Part shown: in pieces, positions 42,031 to 50,549 of the stretch
Position numbering within the stretch: position 1 is the stretch's first letter
Layout: every line of letters begins with the position of its first letter
Assembly: GCA_964538025.1 (NCBI GenBank)
Contig: CAZICZ010000002.1
Location: 292,537-356,536 of the forward strand
Length of the DNA stretch: 64,000 bases
From: UBA5078 sp964538025
GTDB taxonomy: Bacteria; Pseudomonadota; Gammaproteobacteria; Pseudomonadales; Pseudohongiellaceae
Reading direction: 5' to 3'
Made by a program: the position numbers and the translations under genes
Notes under the pieces: model-generated
The model's database searches: none
Told to the model about the DNA's origin: nothing
What the model saw: the letters and a program-made list of their open reading frames with translations, nothing else

Positions 42031-42725
42031 CGCGCCTCCGCGTGCGGGTGCGCCGCCCGTGTGTCCAGATTCAGCCGCCGCAGCTCGCAGGGCACCTCAA
42101 GCGGATGATGGGTCGTGAGCAGCACGCTGCCGCCCCGCCCGACATGCGCAGCAAGAAGGGATTCCAGCGCCTTGACTCCCCGTACATCGAGCGTGGTAAA
42201 GGGCTCATCGAGCACCCACAGACGTGCGGGACTGAGCAGCAGTCGGGCCAGAGACACCCGTTGTTGCTGCCCTGCCGACATGTTGCGGCAGGGAATGTCC
42301 GCATAGCCGGCCAAGCCCACCGATTCCAGCGCGCCCTCGATATCCGCATCGGACACAGGCGCGTGTAGCGCGCAGCTCCACCGCAGGTTTTCCCGCGCCG
42401 TCAAAATTTTGTTCACCCCCACCCGATGCCCCAGATAAAGCAGGGACGCCAGAAAATGTTCACGGCACTCGTCCAAGGGCACGCCCTCCCAGAACAACTC
42501 CCCTTCATACACGCTGTTGAGGCCGCACAGTATCCGCAACAGCGTTGTCTTGCCGCTGCCATTGCTGCCCTGCACCTGCATCAGTTGCCCTTCCTGCAGC
42601 ATGAAGTCCAAACCGGCGAACAACACGCGATCATCACGCTCGCAGAACAAGCCACGCGCCTCCAGCAGAGGGGTGGTGTGCAGGACGTTCGGCGTTTCTG
42701 GGTGGGATGAGGCGCTCGGCGACAT
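42027..42725 (-). CDS. ccmA: Heme exporter ATP-binding subunit CcmA
   Basis: ABC ATPase of 232 residues, first gene of the ccm cluster. Walker A GSNGSGKTTLLR, signature MSAGQQQRVSLARLLLSP and Walker B LWVLDEPFTTLD are intact. The ATG at 42725 gives an N-terminal extension of about 22 residues rich in Ser/Pro before LEARGLFCERDDRVLF. It overlaps ccmB by four bases. Longer upstream starts run through non-family sequence. Confidence 0.95.
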   Translation of the reverse strand: MSPSASSHPETPNVLHTTPLLEARGLFCERDDRVLFAGLDFMLQEGQLMQVQGSNGSGKTTLLRILCGLNSVYEGELFWEGVPLDECREHFLASLLYLGHRVGVNKILTARENLRWSCALHAPVSDADIEGALESVGLAGYADIPCRNMSAGQQQRVSLARLLLSPARLWVLDEPFTTLDVRGVKALESLLAAHVGRGGSVLLTTHHPLEVPCELRRLNLDTRAAHPHAEAR

Positions 42726-42788
42726 AGTCACTTCTGGGTTTGGCCGCAGCGCGGCGCGAATGGAATCTGGGCGTAAAAGGTCGGCGGG

Positions 42789-42794
42789 AGTATA
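42789..42794 (-). promoter_or_regulatory. Candidate -10 element for the ccm cluster
   Basis: On the minus strand TATACT lies 64 bases before the ccmA ATG, within GGAGT-CGGGTAT-ACTCC, a small inverted repeat. There is no convincing -35 at 16-18 bases, so activation by another factor is possible. Otherwise 42726-42899 holds nothing recognisable. Confidence 0.35.
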
Positions 42795-42899
42795 CCCGAC
42801 TCCGAGAGGGAATGCTTGAGCGCAGGTAGGACGCCGCGAGGGAGAAGCGCGTGAGGGAAATACCCTTAGGCGGCGTTGCACAGGGAAATTTCATGGCCG

Positions 42900-43064
42900 T
42901 CATCTAGACGCGGCGCTGAGTTCATTGGAAAGGTCGTTGAAAGCACGAAACGCGAGATTCAGTGCCTCGGGGCCATCAAGCTCCAGAGGCTGATCGGTCA
43001 GGGTCTGCAGCGCCTGCGGAAGGTCGTTCCTGGAGATGCTGAGCGTGTTTGCGACGGCCGCCAT
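42900..43064 (-). CDS. Possible 54-residue protein or gene remnant
   Basis: From an ATG at 43064 the minus strand encodes 54 residues (MAAVANTLSISRNDLPQALQ at the N-terminus, then a second helix ending FRAFNDLSNELSAASR). The frame is open for 15 further codons upstream to a TAG, with protein-like content (CRHFFDTTDFS). VANTLSISRNDLPQAL looks like a helix-turn-helix; the tail resembles the N-terminal helix of FleS-type kinases. A weak GGA precedes the ATG. It could be a small regulator or a decayed fragment of a larger gene. Nothing recognisable lies on the opposite strand. Confidence 0.35.
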   Translation of the reverse strand: MAAVANTLSISRNDLPQALQTLTDQPLELDGPEALNLAFRAFNDLSNELSAASR

Positions 43065-43188
43065 AGAAAAATCCGTTGTGTCGAAGAAGTGCCGGCAAAT
43101 CTCGGCACGCTACAGGACAACAGCAAACTCTATGCCAGCGGGGCATTTATCGATTTTTCAGTAGCTTAGCGGAAGGTATCGCGAGAGG

Positions 43189-43264
43189 GGTCAATTTTTT
43201 GACCTTTTGAAGGGGGTTTTGCCCCGAAATCCGACTGGCAGCGGCGTCAAATTTCCGCTGCCAG
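43189..43264 (-). terminator. Tandem hairpins after dcd
   Basis: Past the dcd stop the minus strand has a perfect 10-bp stem CTGGCAGCGG/CCGCTGCCAG (43264-43255 with 43244-43235), then GGGG-caaaa-CCCC (43225-43212), then GGTCAA-AAAA-TTGACC (43204-43189). Three stem-loops in a row should stop transcription leaving dcd. The T content is modest. Confidence 0.6.
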
Positions 43265-43280
43265 CCCTGAAAGGATGACG

Positions 43281-43850
43281 TCAGGCTTTTGGCGGGGTGA
43301 CGCCCGTCTGGCCCATGTATTTGCCGCCGCGCATCTTGTAAGTGACTTCGCACTGCTCGTCGGACTGATAGAACAGCATCTGGGCTACGCCCTCATTGGC
43401 GTAAATCTTGGCAGGCAGCGGCGTGGTATTGGAGAACTCCAGTGTCACATGCCCCTCCCATTCGGGCTCCAGCGGCGTCACGTTCACAATCACGCCGCAG
43501 CGGGCATAGGTGGACTTGCCCAGGCACACTACCAGCACATCGCTGGGAATGCGGAAGTACTCCACAGTGCGCGCCAGCGCAAAGGAGTTGGGCGGAATGA
43601 TGCAGTAGTCCTCTTCGATGCTGACGAAACTGGTTTCGCTGAAATTCTTCGGATCGACCACGCTGGAGGTGTGCACGTTGGTGAAAATCTTGAATTCACG
43701 GGCGCAGCGCACGTCATAGCCATAGCTGGAGGTGCCGTAGGAGATGACCTTGTTGCCATCGACATAACGGACCTGTTTGGGTTCGAAGGGATCAATCATG
43801 CCATGCTTGGTGGCCATTTCGTTGATCCAGCGGTCGGACTTAATGCTCAT
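43281..43850 (-). CDS. dcd: dCTP deaminase
   Basis: Makes dUTP from dCTP for dTMP synthesis. 189 residues, trimeric dUTPase-like fold. Conserved segments: SSYGYDVRCAREFKIFTN, IIPPNSFALARTVEYF, LGKSTYARCGVIVNVTPLEPEWEGHVTLE (active-site Arg and Glu; only part quoted), and the C-terminal GGKYMGQTGVTPPKA. Usually close to apbC and metG; metG is 3.9 kb away here and apbC is absent from the window. Confidence 0.98.
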   Translation of the reverse strand: MSIKSDRWINEMATKHGMIDPFEPKQVRYVDGNKVISYGTSSYGYDVRCAREFKIFTNVHTSSVVDPKNFSETSFVSIEEDYCIIPPNSFALARTVEYFRIPSDVLVVCLGKSTYARCGVIVNVTPLEPEWEGHVTLEFSNTTPLPAKIYANEGVAQMLFYQSDEQCEVTYKMRGGKYMGQTGVTPPKA

Positions 43851-44135
43851 GGTGATGTAGGTTCCCTGTGGCCGGCAAAGCCTGTGCGTTGTTCAAAGTG
43901 GGAGGATGATACGGGAGATGGGAGAGTGTGCCAACGGGGAATTCGCGGCAAGAATCTCCCGGGGGATTACGCGTCACGTTCTGTGCAGTTGTGCCCAGTA
44001 TAGCGAGGTTTCGCGGCCGCCGGGAGACTGTTTTTTCACCTGCGGATTCGCTAATTTTTGCCCCGATGAACACGTGGCGGCGCGCGCGATTTTACGCCGA
44101 TATGCCCGATCACTAAAAGACCAGGAGAGACACCC

Positions 44136-44984
44136 ATGAAAGAGTTGCAAGGAAAGACAGCGGTTATCACCGGCGCAGCCAGCGGCATCGGCCTTGCGCT
44201 GGCAAAAGCGTGTGCAGCACGTGGCATGCGGGTGGTCATGAGCGACATCGAACAGGACGCACTGGACACGCAGGTGGAGGCGCTGCAGGCCCAGGGCGCC
44301 ACGGTCCTGGGCGTGCGCTGCGATGTCGCGAACGCGGCGGAGGTTGACTCGCTGGCGCACACCGCGCGGGAGACTTTCGGTGCCGTGCACCTGTTGTGCA
44401 ATAACGCCGGTGTGTTCACGGCTACCCGCCCAAGCTGGAACGCGACGCTGGACGATTGGACGTGGATAGTGGGTGTCAACCTGATGGGCGTCATCCATGG
44501 CGTGCGCAGTTTCCTGCCCGCGATGATCGCCCAGGGCGAGGAAGCCCACATCGTCAATACGGCCTCGCTTGCCGGGATCACCCTGACGGGAGGCGCACTT
44601 TATCGCACGACCAAAACGGCCGTGGTTGCCTATTCCGAATCCCTGTACCTCGAACTGCTCGGTGCCGGCCTGCGCCCTCGCATCTCGGTGCTGTGTCCCG
44701 GCATCGTGGATACGCAGATTGTGAACTCGGAGCGCAACCGCCCGGCCCATCTTGGCGATACAGATCGTGGCGCCCTGCCCACCGATGCCCAACTGGCCTT
44801 GGCAAGAGCGGCGTTCAAACAGGGATTGTCGCCCGATTATGTGGCGCGCGAGGTGTTGATGGCCGTCGAGGAAGAACGCTTCTACGTGCTGACAGACCCG
44901 GACTGGAATTCACACGTGACGGCGCGGGCGGCACGGCTGGTGGGGGGTGAAAACCCGGCGGTATTGCCGCCGCCGGGCCTGTAG
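44136..44984 (+). CDS. Short-chain dehydrogenase/reductase
   Basis: 282-residue classical SDR. Cofactor motif TGAASGIGLALA near residue 12, NNAGVF, and active site Ser in NTASLAG with YRTTK (Tyr-x-x-x-Lys). An Asp after the second beta strand (MSDIE) suggests NAD preference. AGGAGAG precedes the ATG. Substrate unknown; the length and C-terminal extension resemble SDRs acting on steroids, terpenes or hydroxy acids. It stands alone between dcd (divergent) and the Deg protease (convergent, three bases apart). Confidence 0.92.
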   Translation: MKELQGKTAVITGAASGIGLALAKACAARGMRVVMSDIEQDALDTQVEALQAQGATVLGVRCDVANAAEVDSLAHTARETFGAVHLLCNNAGVFTATRPSWNATLDDWTWIVGVNLMGVIHGVRSFLPAMIAQGEEAHIVNTASLAGITLTGGALYRTTKTAVVAYSESLYLELLGAGLRPRISVLCPGIVDTQIVNSERNRPAHLGDTDRGALPTDAQLALARAAFKQGLSPDYVAREVLMAVEEERFYVLTDPDWNSHVTARAARLVGGENPAVLPPPGL

Positions 44985-44987
44985 GGC

Positions 44988-46484
44988 TTACTCGTCGAAC
45001 AAGCCCTCTGAGAAGATGGAGGGGATACGGTACTGCGCGAGGATATCGGCCTCACTGGCCTTCGCCATGGCGTGGTCTACCACAACCTGATAGCCACTGC
45101 CGTTGCGAAACACGACATGCGAGGCCGTGTTGTCCCGCAGCATGCGGGTAAAGTGGGCAAAATCGCGAATCTGCTCACCGTTGACGGTGTCCACAATCCA
45201 GTTGCGCAGGTCGTGGTAGCCCAGATTCACATCGGATGCCAGCACCTGCAGGGCCACCACAAGCTCCCTTTTCTCCGGCGAGGTCCACTCGCTGCGGGCC
45301 TGCAGCAGGCTAACAGGCGCCGTGCGGTTCCAGTCCGGCCCCCAGCGCTTGATGAGGTTCATATTCAGCGGCACAAACAGCACCCCGCCGTAAATGTAGT
45401 ATTCGGGGATCTCATCGAAGGCCTCCTCCTTGACGAGGCTATAGCTCTGTTGCCGCCGCTGAGCGGTCAATACAACCGTGTGCGCCGTTCCGTTGCGATA
45501 GAACTCGATATCGATGTCGTCCCCGATCTGTCGCAGGTCGATGGCGTATTTGAAGTTGGTCTGCAGTTCCGGATTTACCGCGATAGTGCTGTCCCCGGCC
45601 ACCGGGAACCCGGCGATCCGGGTGATCACATCGTTCTCCTGCAGCACCCCGGCGGAGGGGGAATCCTCAAACACCTTGATCACCAGCATGCCGCTTTGCT
45701 CAGGCCGCAGGCCGTAGGCGTCCTTGGCCGCGGGGCTCTCCAGATCCTGCGTGCGGAAGCCGAGGTCGGGGAAACCGTCGTAGACGCCATCCTGCGCATC
45801 GGTCAGAACATGCGAAATAATGTCCGGCGGCACGAAATACCCCAGATTCTCTGCCCTGCCGCCCGAATTGGCCTGCATGACCACGCCGACGATCTTGCCA
45901 TCCACTATCACCGGTCCCCCGCTATTGCCCGGATTGATGGCGGCGTCTATTTGCCCCGCCAGCAGAAAATCCCCGGAATGCGCATACACCTGTTGCTCCA
46001 CCCGCGAGAGAATTCCTTTGGTTATGCTCAGGGTGCGTCCGCCCATTGGATACCCAAACACGAACACTTCTTCCTGCGCACGCGGCAGGGTGCCGATGCT
46101 CAGGGGCTCCAGATCGGTAAAAAAGCCCGGATCGTCCACGGTCACCAGCGCCAGGTCGGAGGCATGGGACACAAACACCACGCGCGCGGTGTAGCGATTG
46201 GCATCGTTGTGCTTCTGCACCTGGATGTAGCTGGCATCCGCAATCACGTGCGCATTGGTCAGGATGCGGTTGCCGGCAATGACGGACCCCGACCCGCTGC
46301 TCTGCGAGGGCGTCAGCAAACGCCAGGGCGTGAAATAGTCCGGCGCAGCCTGGGTGGTGTAGATCTTGATAATGGAACGCTCCACGGCGCGCAGGCTGTC
46401 GTCGATCTGGGCGGTGGCGGTGAGGGCATTCAGGGCGAAAAACAGGGCAAGCAAAACGGCGTAGCTGCGGCGAGCAGAGGTCAT
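44988..46484 (-). CDS. Secreted Deg/HtrA-type serine protease with PDZ domains
   Basis: 498 residues with a signal peptide (SYAVLLALFFALNALTATAQ). The trypsin-like domain (about 35-230) shows the catalytic triad: His in TNAHVIADAS, Asp in SDLALVTV, Ser in NPGNSGGPVI. A PDZ domain (about 260-340; SPSAGVLQENDVITRIAGFP) and a further C-terminal domain with GEQIRDFAHFTRMLRDN follow. The architecture resembles plant Deg9/Deg10-like proteases rather than DegP or DegS. It likely processes misfolded or specific substrates in the periplasm. ATG at 46484; an earlier start adds six residues. Confidence 0.92.
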   Translation of the reverse strand: MTSARRSYAVLLALFFALNALTATAQIDDSLRAVERSIIKIYTTQAAPDYFTPWRLLTPSQSSGSGSVIAGNRILTNAHVIADASYIQVQKHNDANRYTARVVFVSHASDLALVTVDDPGFFTDLEPLSIGTLPRAQEEVFVFGYPMGGRTLSITKGILSRVEQQVYAHSGDFLLAGQIDAAINPGNSGGPVIVDGKIVGVVMQANSGGRAENLGYFVPPDIISHVLTDAQDGVYDGFPDLGFRTQDLESPAAKDAYGLRPEQSGMLVIKVFEDSPSAGVLQENDVITRIAGFPVAGDSTIAVNPELQTNFKYAIDLRQIGDDIDIEFYRNGTAHTVVLTAQRRQQSYSLVKEEAFDEIPEYYIYGGVLFVPLNMNLIKRWGPDWNRTAPVSLLQARSEWTSPEKRELVVALQVLASDVNLGYHDLRNWIVDTVNGEQIRDFAHFTRMLRDNTASHVVFRNGSGYQVVVDHAMAKASEADILAQYRIPSIFSEGLFDE

Positions 46485-46735
46485 GGGCAGTCCTTCAAGC
46501 AAAGCGCTCTTGTCACTTCTTGGAATTGTGGCGTGAGTGCCTTTATGTCACAGGTTGAATTGCCAAGGCAAGCTGCGCACCGCGTGCGTGTGGATCGCCA
46601 CTGAACAGGCATTGTGGCCATGCGCCACGGTGTGTCGCCGCCACGCTGCATGCCATTCTCGCCAAACGCTGGTGAGATTCACTGCGCAAGGCGCAAAGGA
46701 AAACCTTATCTTATTGTTTTTAATAGCAATTAAAA

Positions 46736-46752
46736 TTGGCACTCGCCTTGCT
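46736..46752 (+). promoter_or_regulatory. Sigma-54 (RpoN) promoter for PspB-like gene
   Basis: TTGGCAC-TCGCC-TTGCTT is a full match to TGGCAC-N5-TTGC, with GG (46738-46739) and GC (46750-46751) ten bases apart. Transcription would start near 46763, about 60 bases before the ATG at 46825. A TATAAT at 46763-46768 is also present but has no -35. The sequence just upstream (46704-46735) is AT-rich and could be bent by IHF. The rest of 46485-46824 shows nothing else. Confidence 0.75.
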
Positions 46753-46824
46753 TAAGCTCCTTTATAATGCCCGCTCACAGGCCGTGTGCGGGACCCTGTT
46801 GTTGCTTTCAAAAAGGAGCTTTTC

Positions 46825-47052
46825 ATGAATGTTTTTCTGTTTGTCATCGCCATCGTCCTGATCGGCAATTTCTTCAGTTACAAGAAGGAGATGGCCCGCC
46901 TTGGCAGCAAGGTGGAGCGTGTCGAGGACAATGTGACGCAGAAGGAGATAGACGCGATCAAGCAACGGCTGATCGTGCTCGAGAAAATCCTGACGGACAA
47001 ACACTACGATCTGAATGAGGAATTTCGCTCACTGCACAAACAGGAGGATTAA
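46825..47052 (+). CDS. Small PspB-like membrane protein
   Basis: 75 residues: an N-terminal membrane helix (about 2-17, NVFLFVIAIVLIGNF) followed by a charged coiled coil with the pattern IDAIKQRLIVLEKILTDKHY (about 47-66) typical of PspB-like proteins. E. coli PspB is a small inner-membrane regulator of the phage-shock envelope response. pspA, pspC and pspF are absent here. The ATG at 46825 follows AAGGAG at 46812-46817. The sigma-54 promoter just upstream strengthens the Psp link. Family assignment is by pattern only. Confidence 0.75.
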   Translation: MNVFLFVIAIVLIGNFFSYKKEMARLGSKVERVEDNVTQKEIDAIKQRLIVLEKILTDKHYDLNEEFRSLHKQED

Positions 47053-47624
47053 GCCTCTGGCGGCACCTGTATGACACCCGAATCCCGTCCGGCGGAGGAA
47101 CGCCGGCGGGCCAAGGCTGTCAGGCGATGCCCGACAAGCACCACGCCCGTGCAGATTGCCGATTTCACACCCGCCCCCCAATAGAAGGGCGCAATGCCAT
47201 TCTCGTAAGCCGCCTGCATCCCGATCTGCCGGCTCATCCATGCCCAGCCGCACACCAGTATCAGCGCGTGACCCGCGACCATGGCACCCAAAATGGGTGC
47301 AGCCTTCGTCTGCGTGCGGCCCGGGATCAGAGCACCCGTCAGGCCGGCCGCGAGGACAAACCCCGCCAGATACCCGCCACTGTTGCCCTGCAACACGGAC
47401 ACCCCCGACGCCCCCTCACTGAACACGGGCAGCCCGAGAACTCCCAGCCCGATGTAAAGAAGCACCGTCAACATGCCGGCAGCCGGTCCGAGCAAGGCCC
47501 CGGCGCACAGCACGGCAATGGTCTGCCCCGTTTGCATGAGCGTTGACCCGGGAATGGGAAATTCACATACGGTGCCCAAAACAATCAAGGCACAGAAAAC
47601 AGGGACGGCAAAGACAGGTCTCAT
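47049..47624 (-). CDS. bioY: Biotin transporter BioY
   Basis: 191-residue S component with about six membrane helices. The BioY signature region GSTLMQTGQTIAVLCAGALLGPAAG and LGLPVFSEGASGVSVLQGNSGG carries ligand-binding residues (shown only as LGLPVFSEGAS). It can work alone or with a shared ECF energy module (EcfAT), which is not in the window. The start at 47624 has GGATGA upstream; 47636 is possible. It lies alone between metG and the PspB-like gene and converges with the latter, sharing TTAA. Confidence 0.9.
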   Translation of the reverse strand: MRPVFAVPVFCALIVLGTVCEFPIPGSTLMQTGQTIAVLCAGALLGPAAGMLTVLLYIGLGVLGLPVFSEGASGVSVLQGNSGGYLAGFVLAAGLTGALIPGRTQTKAAPILGAMVAGHALILVCGWAWMSRQIGMQAAYENGIAPFYWGAGVKSAICTGVVLVGHRLTALARRRSSAGRDSGVIQVPPEA

Positions 47625-47741
47625 TGAATCATCCATGAAAAGGGGAAGGGAGTCACAGCGAAAGGCCGTGCGGGGAACGGACCGGCGCGTCTGAAGCCTC
47701 CGGCTCCGTCACGCCCGTCCCCTGCCCTGCGCCAAGCGGAT

Positions 47742-49826
47742 TTACACGACGCGCATACCGGGCTCGGCACCGTTGTCGGGCTGCAACAGGAAAATCTCAC
47801 TGCCGCCCGGTCCGGCCGCCAGCACCATGCCTTCGGACATGCCGAATTTCATCTTGCGAGGCGCTAGATTGGCGACCATGACCGTCAGTCGACCCACCAG
47901 GGTCGCGGGATCATAGGCCGACTTGATGCCGGAAAACACCTGACGGCTGACGCGCTGACCGCTCGCATCGCACCCAAGATCGAGTGTAAGGCGAAGCAGC
48001 TTGTCTGCCCCCTCCACATGCTCAGCGTTGATGATGCGGGCAATGCGCAGATCCACCTTGGCGAAATCGGGATACTGAATTTCATCACACAAAACGTCTG
48101 CCGCCAGTGGCGACGACACTGCTGGGGCAACGGGAGCGGGCTTCTCGGCGCTGCCTTTGCTGGCGCTCGCTTGGGCGGCACTGACTTTTTCCATCATCGC
48201 GGCGACTTTCGCCGGATCCACACGGGCAATCAGGGGCTCGAAACTGGCGATGCTGTGCCCCAGCAGGGGCGTTGCCACATCCTCCCAGCGCAACGCGGGC
48301 ACTGCCAGGAAGCGGCTGACTTTGGCGCTCATGTCCGGCAACACCGGAGTCAGGTAAACCATCAAGATGCGGAACAGGTTCAAGCCTGTGCTACACACCG
48401 CCTGTACCTGTGGCGCGTGCGGATCGGTCTTCGCCACACTCCACGGGGCCTGGTCGGCAATGTACTGATTGGCTTTGTCGGCAAGTGCCATGATAAGGCG
48501 AATAGCCTTTCCATAGTCTCGCGCTTCGTAATGCGCGGCGATCTCAGTCTGAGCCGCCTGAAACTCCGCCAGAAGCGCCGGTTCGCTGCACTGCAGGGCC
48601 AGTTGCCCCCCAAAGCCTTTGTGAATGAAGCCGGCACACCGGCTGGCGATATTCACTACTTTCCCGACGACGTCTGCGTTCACACGCGCAATGAAATCCT
48701 CGAGGTTCAAATCAAGATCATCTACCGCACTGCTCAGCTTCGCCGCGAAATAATAACGCAGGTATTCCGGGTCCAAATGAGCCAGATAGTCCTCGGCATT
48801 GATAAAGGTGCCACGTGACTTTGACATCTTCTGGCCATTGATCGTGACAAACCCATGCACGAAAACGCCGGTCGGTGTGCGATAGCCAGCGCTGGTCAGC
48901 ATGGCTGGCCAGAACAGGGTGTGAAAATTGACAATATCCTTGCCAATAAAATGATAGAGCTCGGTGGCATGGCCAGGGCGCCAGTAATCGTCAAAGCGAT
49001 AGTCCGACTTCGCACACAGGGCTTCGAAGCTCGCCATGTAACCAATAGGCGCATCGAGCCAGACATAGAAAAACTTGCCGGGGGCGCCAGGAATCTCAAA
49101 ACCAAAGTACGGGGCATCGCGGCTGATGTCCCATTCCTGCAAACCGGCATCAAGCCATTCGCTCAATTTGTTTGCCACCTGCTCCTGCAAGGTGCCGCTG
49201 CGCGTCCATGCCTTGAGCATGTCACCAAATTCAGGCAGCCGGAAAAAATAGTGTTCGGATTCTTTTTCAACCGGCGACGCACCCGACAGGGTGGAACGCG
49301 GATCGATCAGCTCTGACGCACTGTAGGTGGCATTGCAGTGTTCGCAATTGTCACCGTACTGATCCGGCGTCTTGCATTTGGGACAGGTGCCCTTGATAAA
49401 CCGGTCGGCCAAAAACAGACGTTTTTCGGGATCGTACAATTGCGAAATCGTGCGCTGGCTGATATGCCCGTTTTTCTGCAGCGCGAGATAGATCGACTCG
49501 GCCAGGCGCCGGTTCTCCGGCGAGTGTGTCGAGTGGAAATGGGAAAATCCGATAGAGAAGCCGGCATAATCGCGCTCATGCTCTTGCTGCACGCGGGCAA
49601 TGAGCGCCTCGGGGGATATCCCCTCATTCTGTGCGCGCAACATGATCGCAGTTCCATGCGTGTCATCGGCACAGACGTACACGCAGTCCTCGCCCTTCAT
49701 GCGCTGAAAGCGGACCCAGATGTCGGTCTGCACCGCTTCCAGTATGTGCCCCAGATGAATCGGTCCATTGGCATACGGAAGTGCCATGGTGACCAGAATA
49801 CGGCGTTGCGCTGATTGTGCTTGCAC
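47742..49826 (-). CDS. metG: Methionyl-tRNA synthetase
   Basis: 694-residue class I synthetase. The HIGH region is HLGHILEAVQTD, zinc ligands lie in CPKCKTPDQYGDNCEHC, KMSKS is GQKMSKSRGT. The C-terminal EMAPII/Trbp111-like tRNA-binding domain (about 590-694, LRIARIINAEHVEGADKLL) is present after an Ala/Ser/Pro-rich linker, giving the dimeric form. An Ala/Pro-rich hairpin region (47660-47710) follows the stop. It ends about 118 bases before bioY. Confidence 0.98.
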   Translation of the reverse strand: MQAQSAQRRILVTMALPYANGPIHLGHILEAVQTDIWVRFQRMKGEDCVYVCADDTHGTAIMLRAQNEGISPEALIARVQQEHERDYAGFSIGFSHFHSTHSPENRRLAESIYLALQKNGHISQRTISQLYDPEKRLFLADRFIKGTCPKCKTPDQYGDNCEHCNATYSASELIDPRSTLSGASPVEKESEHYFFRLPEFGDMLKAWTRSGTLQEQVANKLSEWLDAGLQEWDISRDAPYFGFEIPGAPGKFFYVWLDAPIGYMASFEALCAKSDYRFDDYWRPGHATELYHFIGKDIVNFHTLFWPAMLTSAGYRTPTGVFVHGFVTINGQKMSKSRGTFINAEDYLAHLDPEYLRYYFAAKLSSAVDDLDLNLEDFIARVNADVVGKVVNIASRCAGFIHKGFGGQLALQCSEPALLAEFQAAQTEIAAHYEARDYGKAIRLIMALADKANQYIADQAPWSVAKTDPHAPQVQAVCSTGLNLFRILMVYLTPVLPDMSAKVSRFLAVPALRWEDVATPLLGHSIASFEPLIARVDPAKVAAMMEKVSAAQASASKGSAEKPAPVAPAVSSPLAADVLCDEIQYPDFAKVDLRIARIINAEHVEGADKLLRLTLDLGCDASGQRVSRQVFSGIKSAYDPATLVGRLTVMVANLAPRKMKFGMSEGMVLAAGPGGSEIFLLQPDNGAEPGMRVV

Positions 49827-49854
49827 TGGCTTGAATCCTTTTAACTGATCGTGT

Positions 49855-50022
49855 TTACACCACTTCTACCATCTCGAAATCTTCTTTGCCGACACCGCAA
49901 TCCGGGCAGCACCAGTCATCCGGCACATCTTCCCAGCGGGTCCCGGGAGGGATGCCTTCTTCAGGCAGACCAAGGGCCTCGTCGTAACAAAATTCACACA
50001 CGATGCATTGCCACTTCTTCAC
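49855..50022 (-). CDS. rubA: Rubredoxin
   Basis: 55 residues from a GTG start at 50022 with GAGG about six bases upstream. Sequence pattern C6-x2-C9 then GLPEEGIPPGTRWEDVPDDW and C39-x2-C42 gives the four iron ligands of a one-iron rubredoxin, followed by VGKEDFEM. Pseudomonas RubA is very similar. Extra cysteines at 12 and 38 are unusual, and Glu10 replaces the common Gly. Rubredoxins pass electrons to alkane hydroxylases or other oxygenases. It is not near an obvious partner. Confidence 0.93.
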   Translation of the reverse strand: MKKWQCIVCEFCYDEALGLPEEGIPPGTRWEDVPDDWCCPDCGVGKEDFEMVEVV

Positions 50023-50150
50023 GACTCACCTCGTTGATTCTTCGACAGCGCGGGCGATGCAAACACCCTTGCGACAAGGGCGCAGATCATACTCCATGAG
50101 CTGACCGAATTCAGCCCCGGAAAGCGACGCGCAGGGGGGTGTGGTGACGC

Positions 50151-50540
50151 TTATGCCGTTTCATCCGTTGGTGCCGGGCTATCGGTCAGGGGAGTGCTGA
50201 GCACCAGATGGCGCAGGTAATCGGCGGCGATGGCGTCGATGTGCTCCATCAGCCCCGCGTAGCCCGCGAGCACCTGCTCCCCGTGCGGCGTCAGATGCGC
50301 GCCACCGCCGGCGCGTCCCCCTGTGGAGGTCACCACCAGAGGATGCACGAAGCAACTGTTCATGGTTTCCACCAGCAGCCAGGCGCGGCGATAGCTCATT
50401 TTCATCTGCCGCGCGGCGCCGGAGATGGAACCGCTGTCGCGAATGGCGGCCAGCAGCGCCATCTTGCCCGGACCAATCGCAATGTCCTCGCCACGGGTCA
50501 CGCGGACCTGGCATGTAATCAGGGGAGTGTCTGCACGCAT
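50151..50540 (-). CDS. ModE N-terminal-type transcription regulator without MOP domain
   Basis: 129 residues: a ModE-like winged helix-turn-helix (about 20-110; GPGKMALLAAIRDSGSISGAARQMKMSYRRAWLLVETM, only the core SGSISGAARQMKMSYRRAW quoted) and a Pro/Thr-rich tail. Full ModE adds a molybdate-binding MOP region at the C-terminus; none is seen here. Such short forms occur near Mo genes or as stand-alone regulators. Close to mscS with a 9-base gap and same strand. Likely a transcription factor; ligand unknown. Confidence 0.88.
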   Translation of the reverse strand: MRADTPLITCQVRVTRGEDIAIGPGKMALLAAIRDSGSISGAARQMKMSYRRAWLLVETMNSCFVHPLVVTSTGGRAGGGAHLTPHGEQVLAGYAGLMEHIDAIAADYLRHLVLSTPLTDSPAPTDETA

Positions 50541-50549
50541 GCCCGCTTC

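Noticed and set aside
45072..46604. A 510-codon plus-strand frame
   Set aside because: Antisense to the Deg-type protease, which has a complete catalytic triad and signal peptide.
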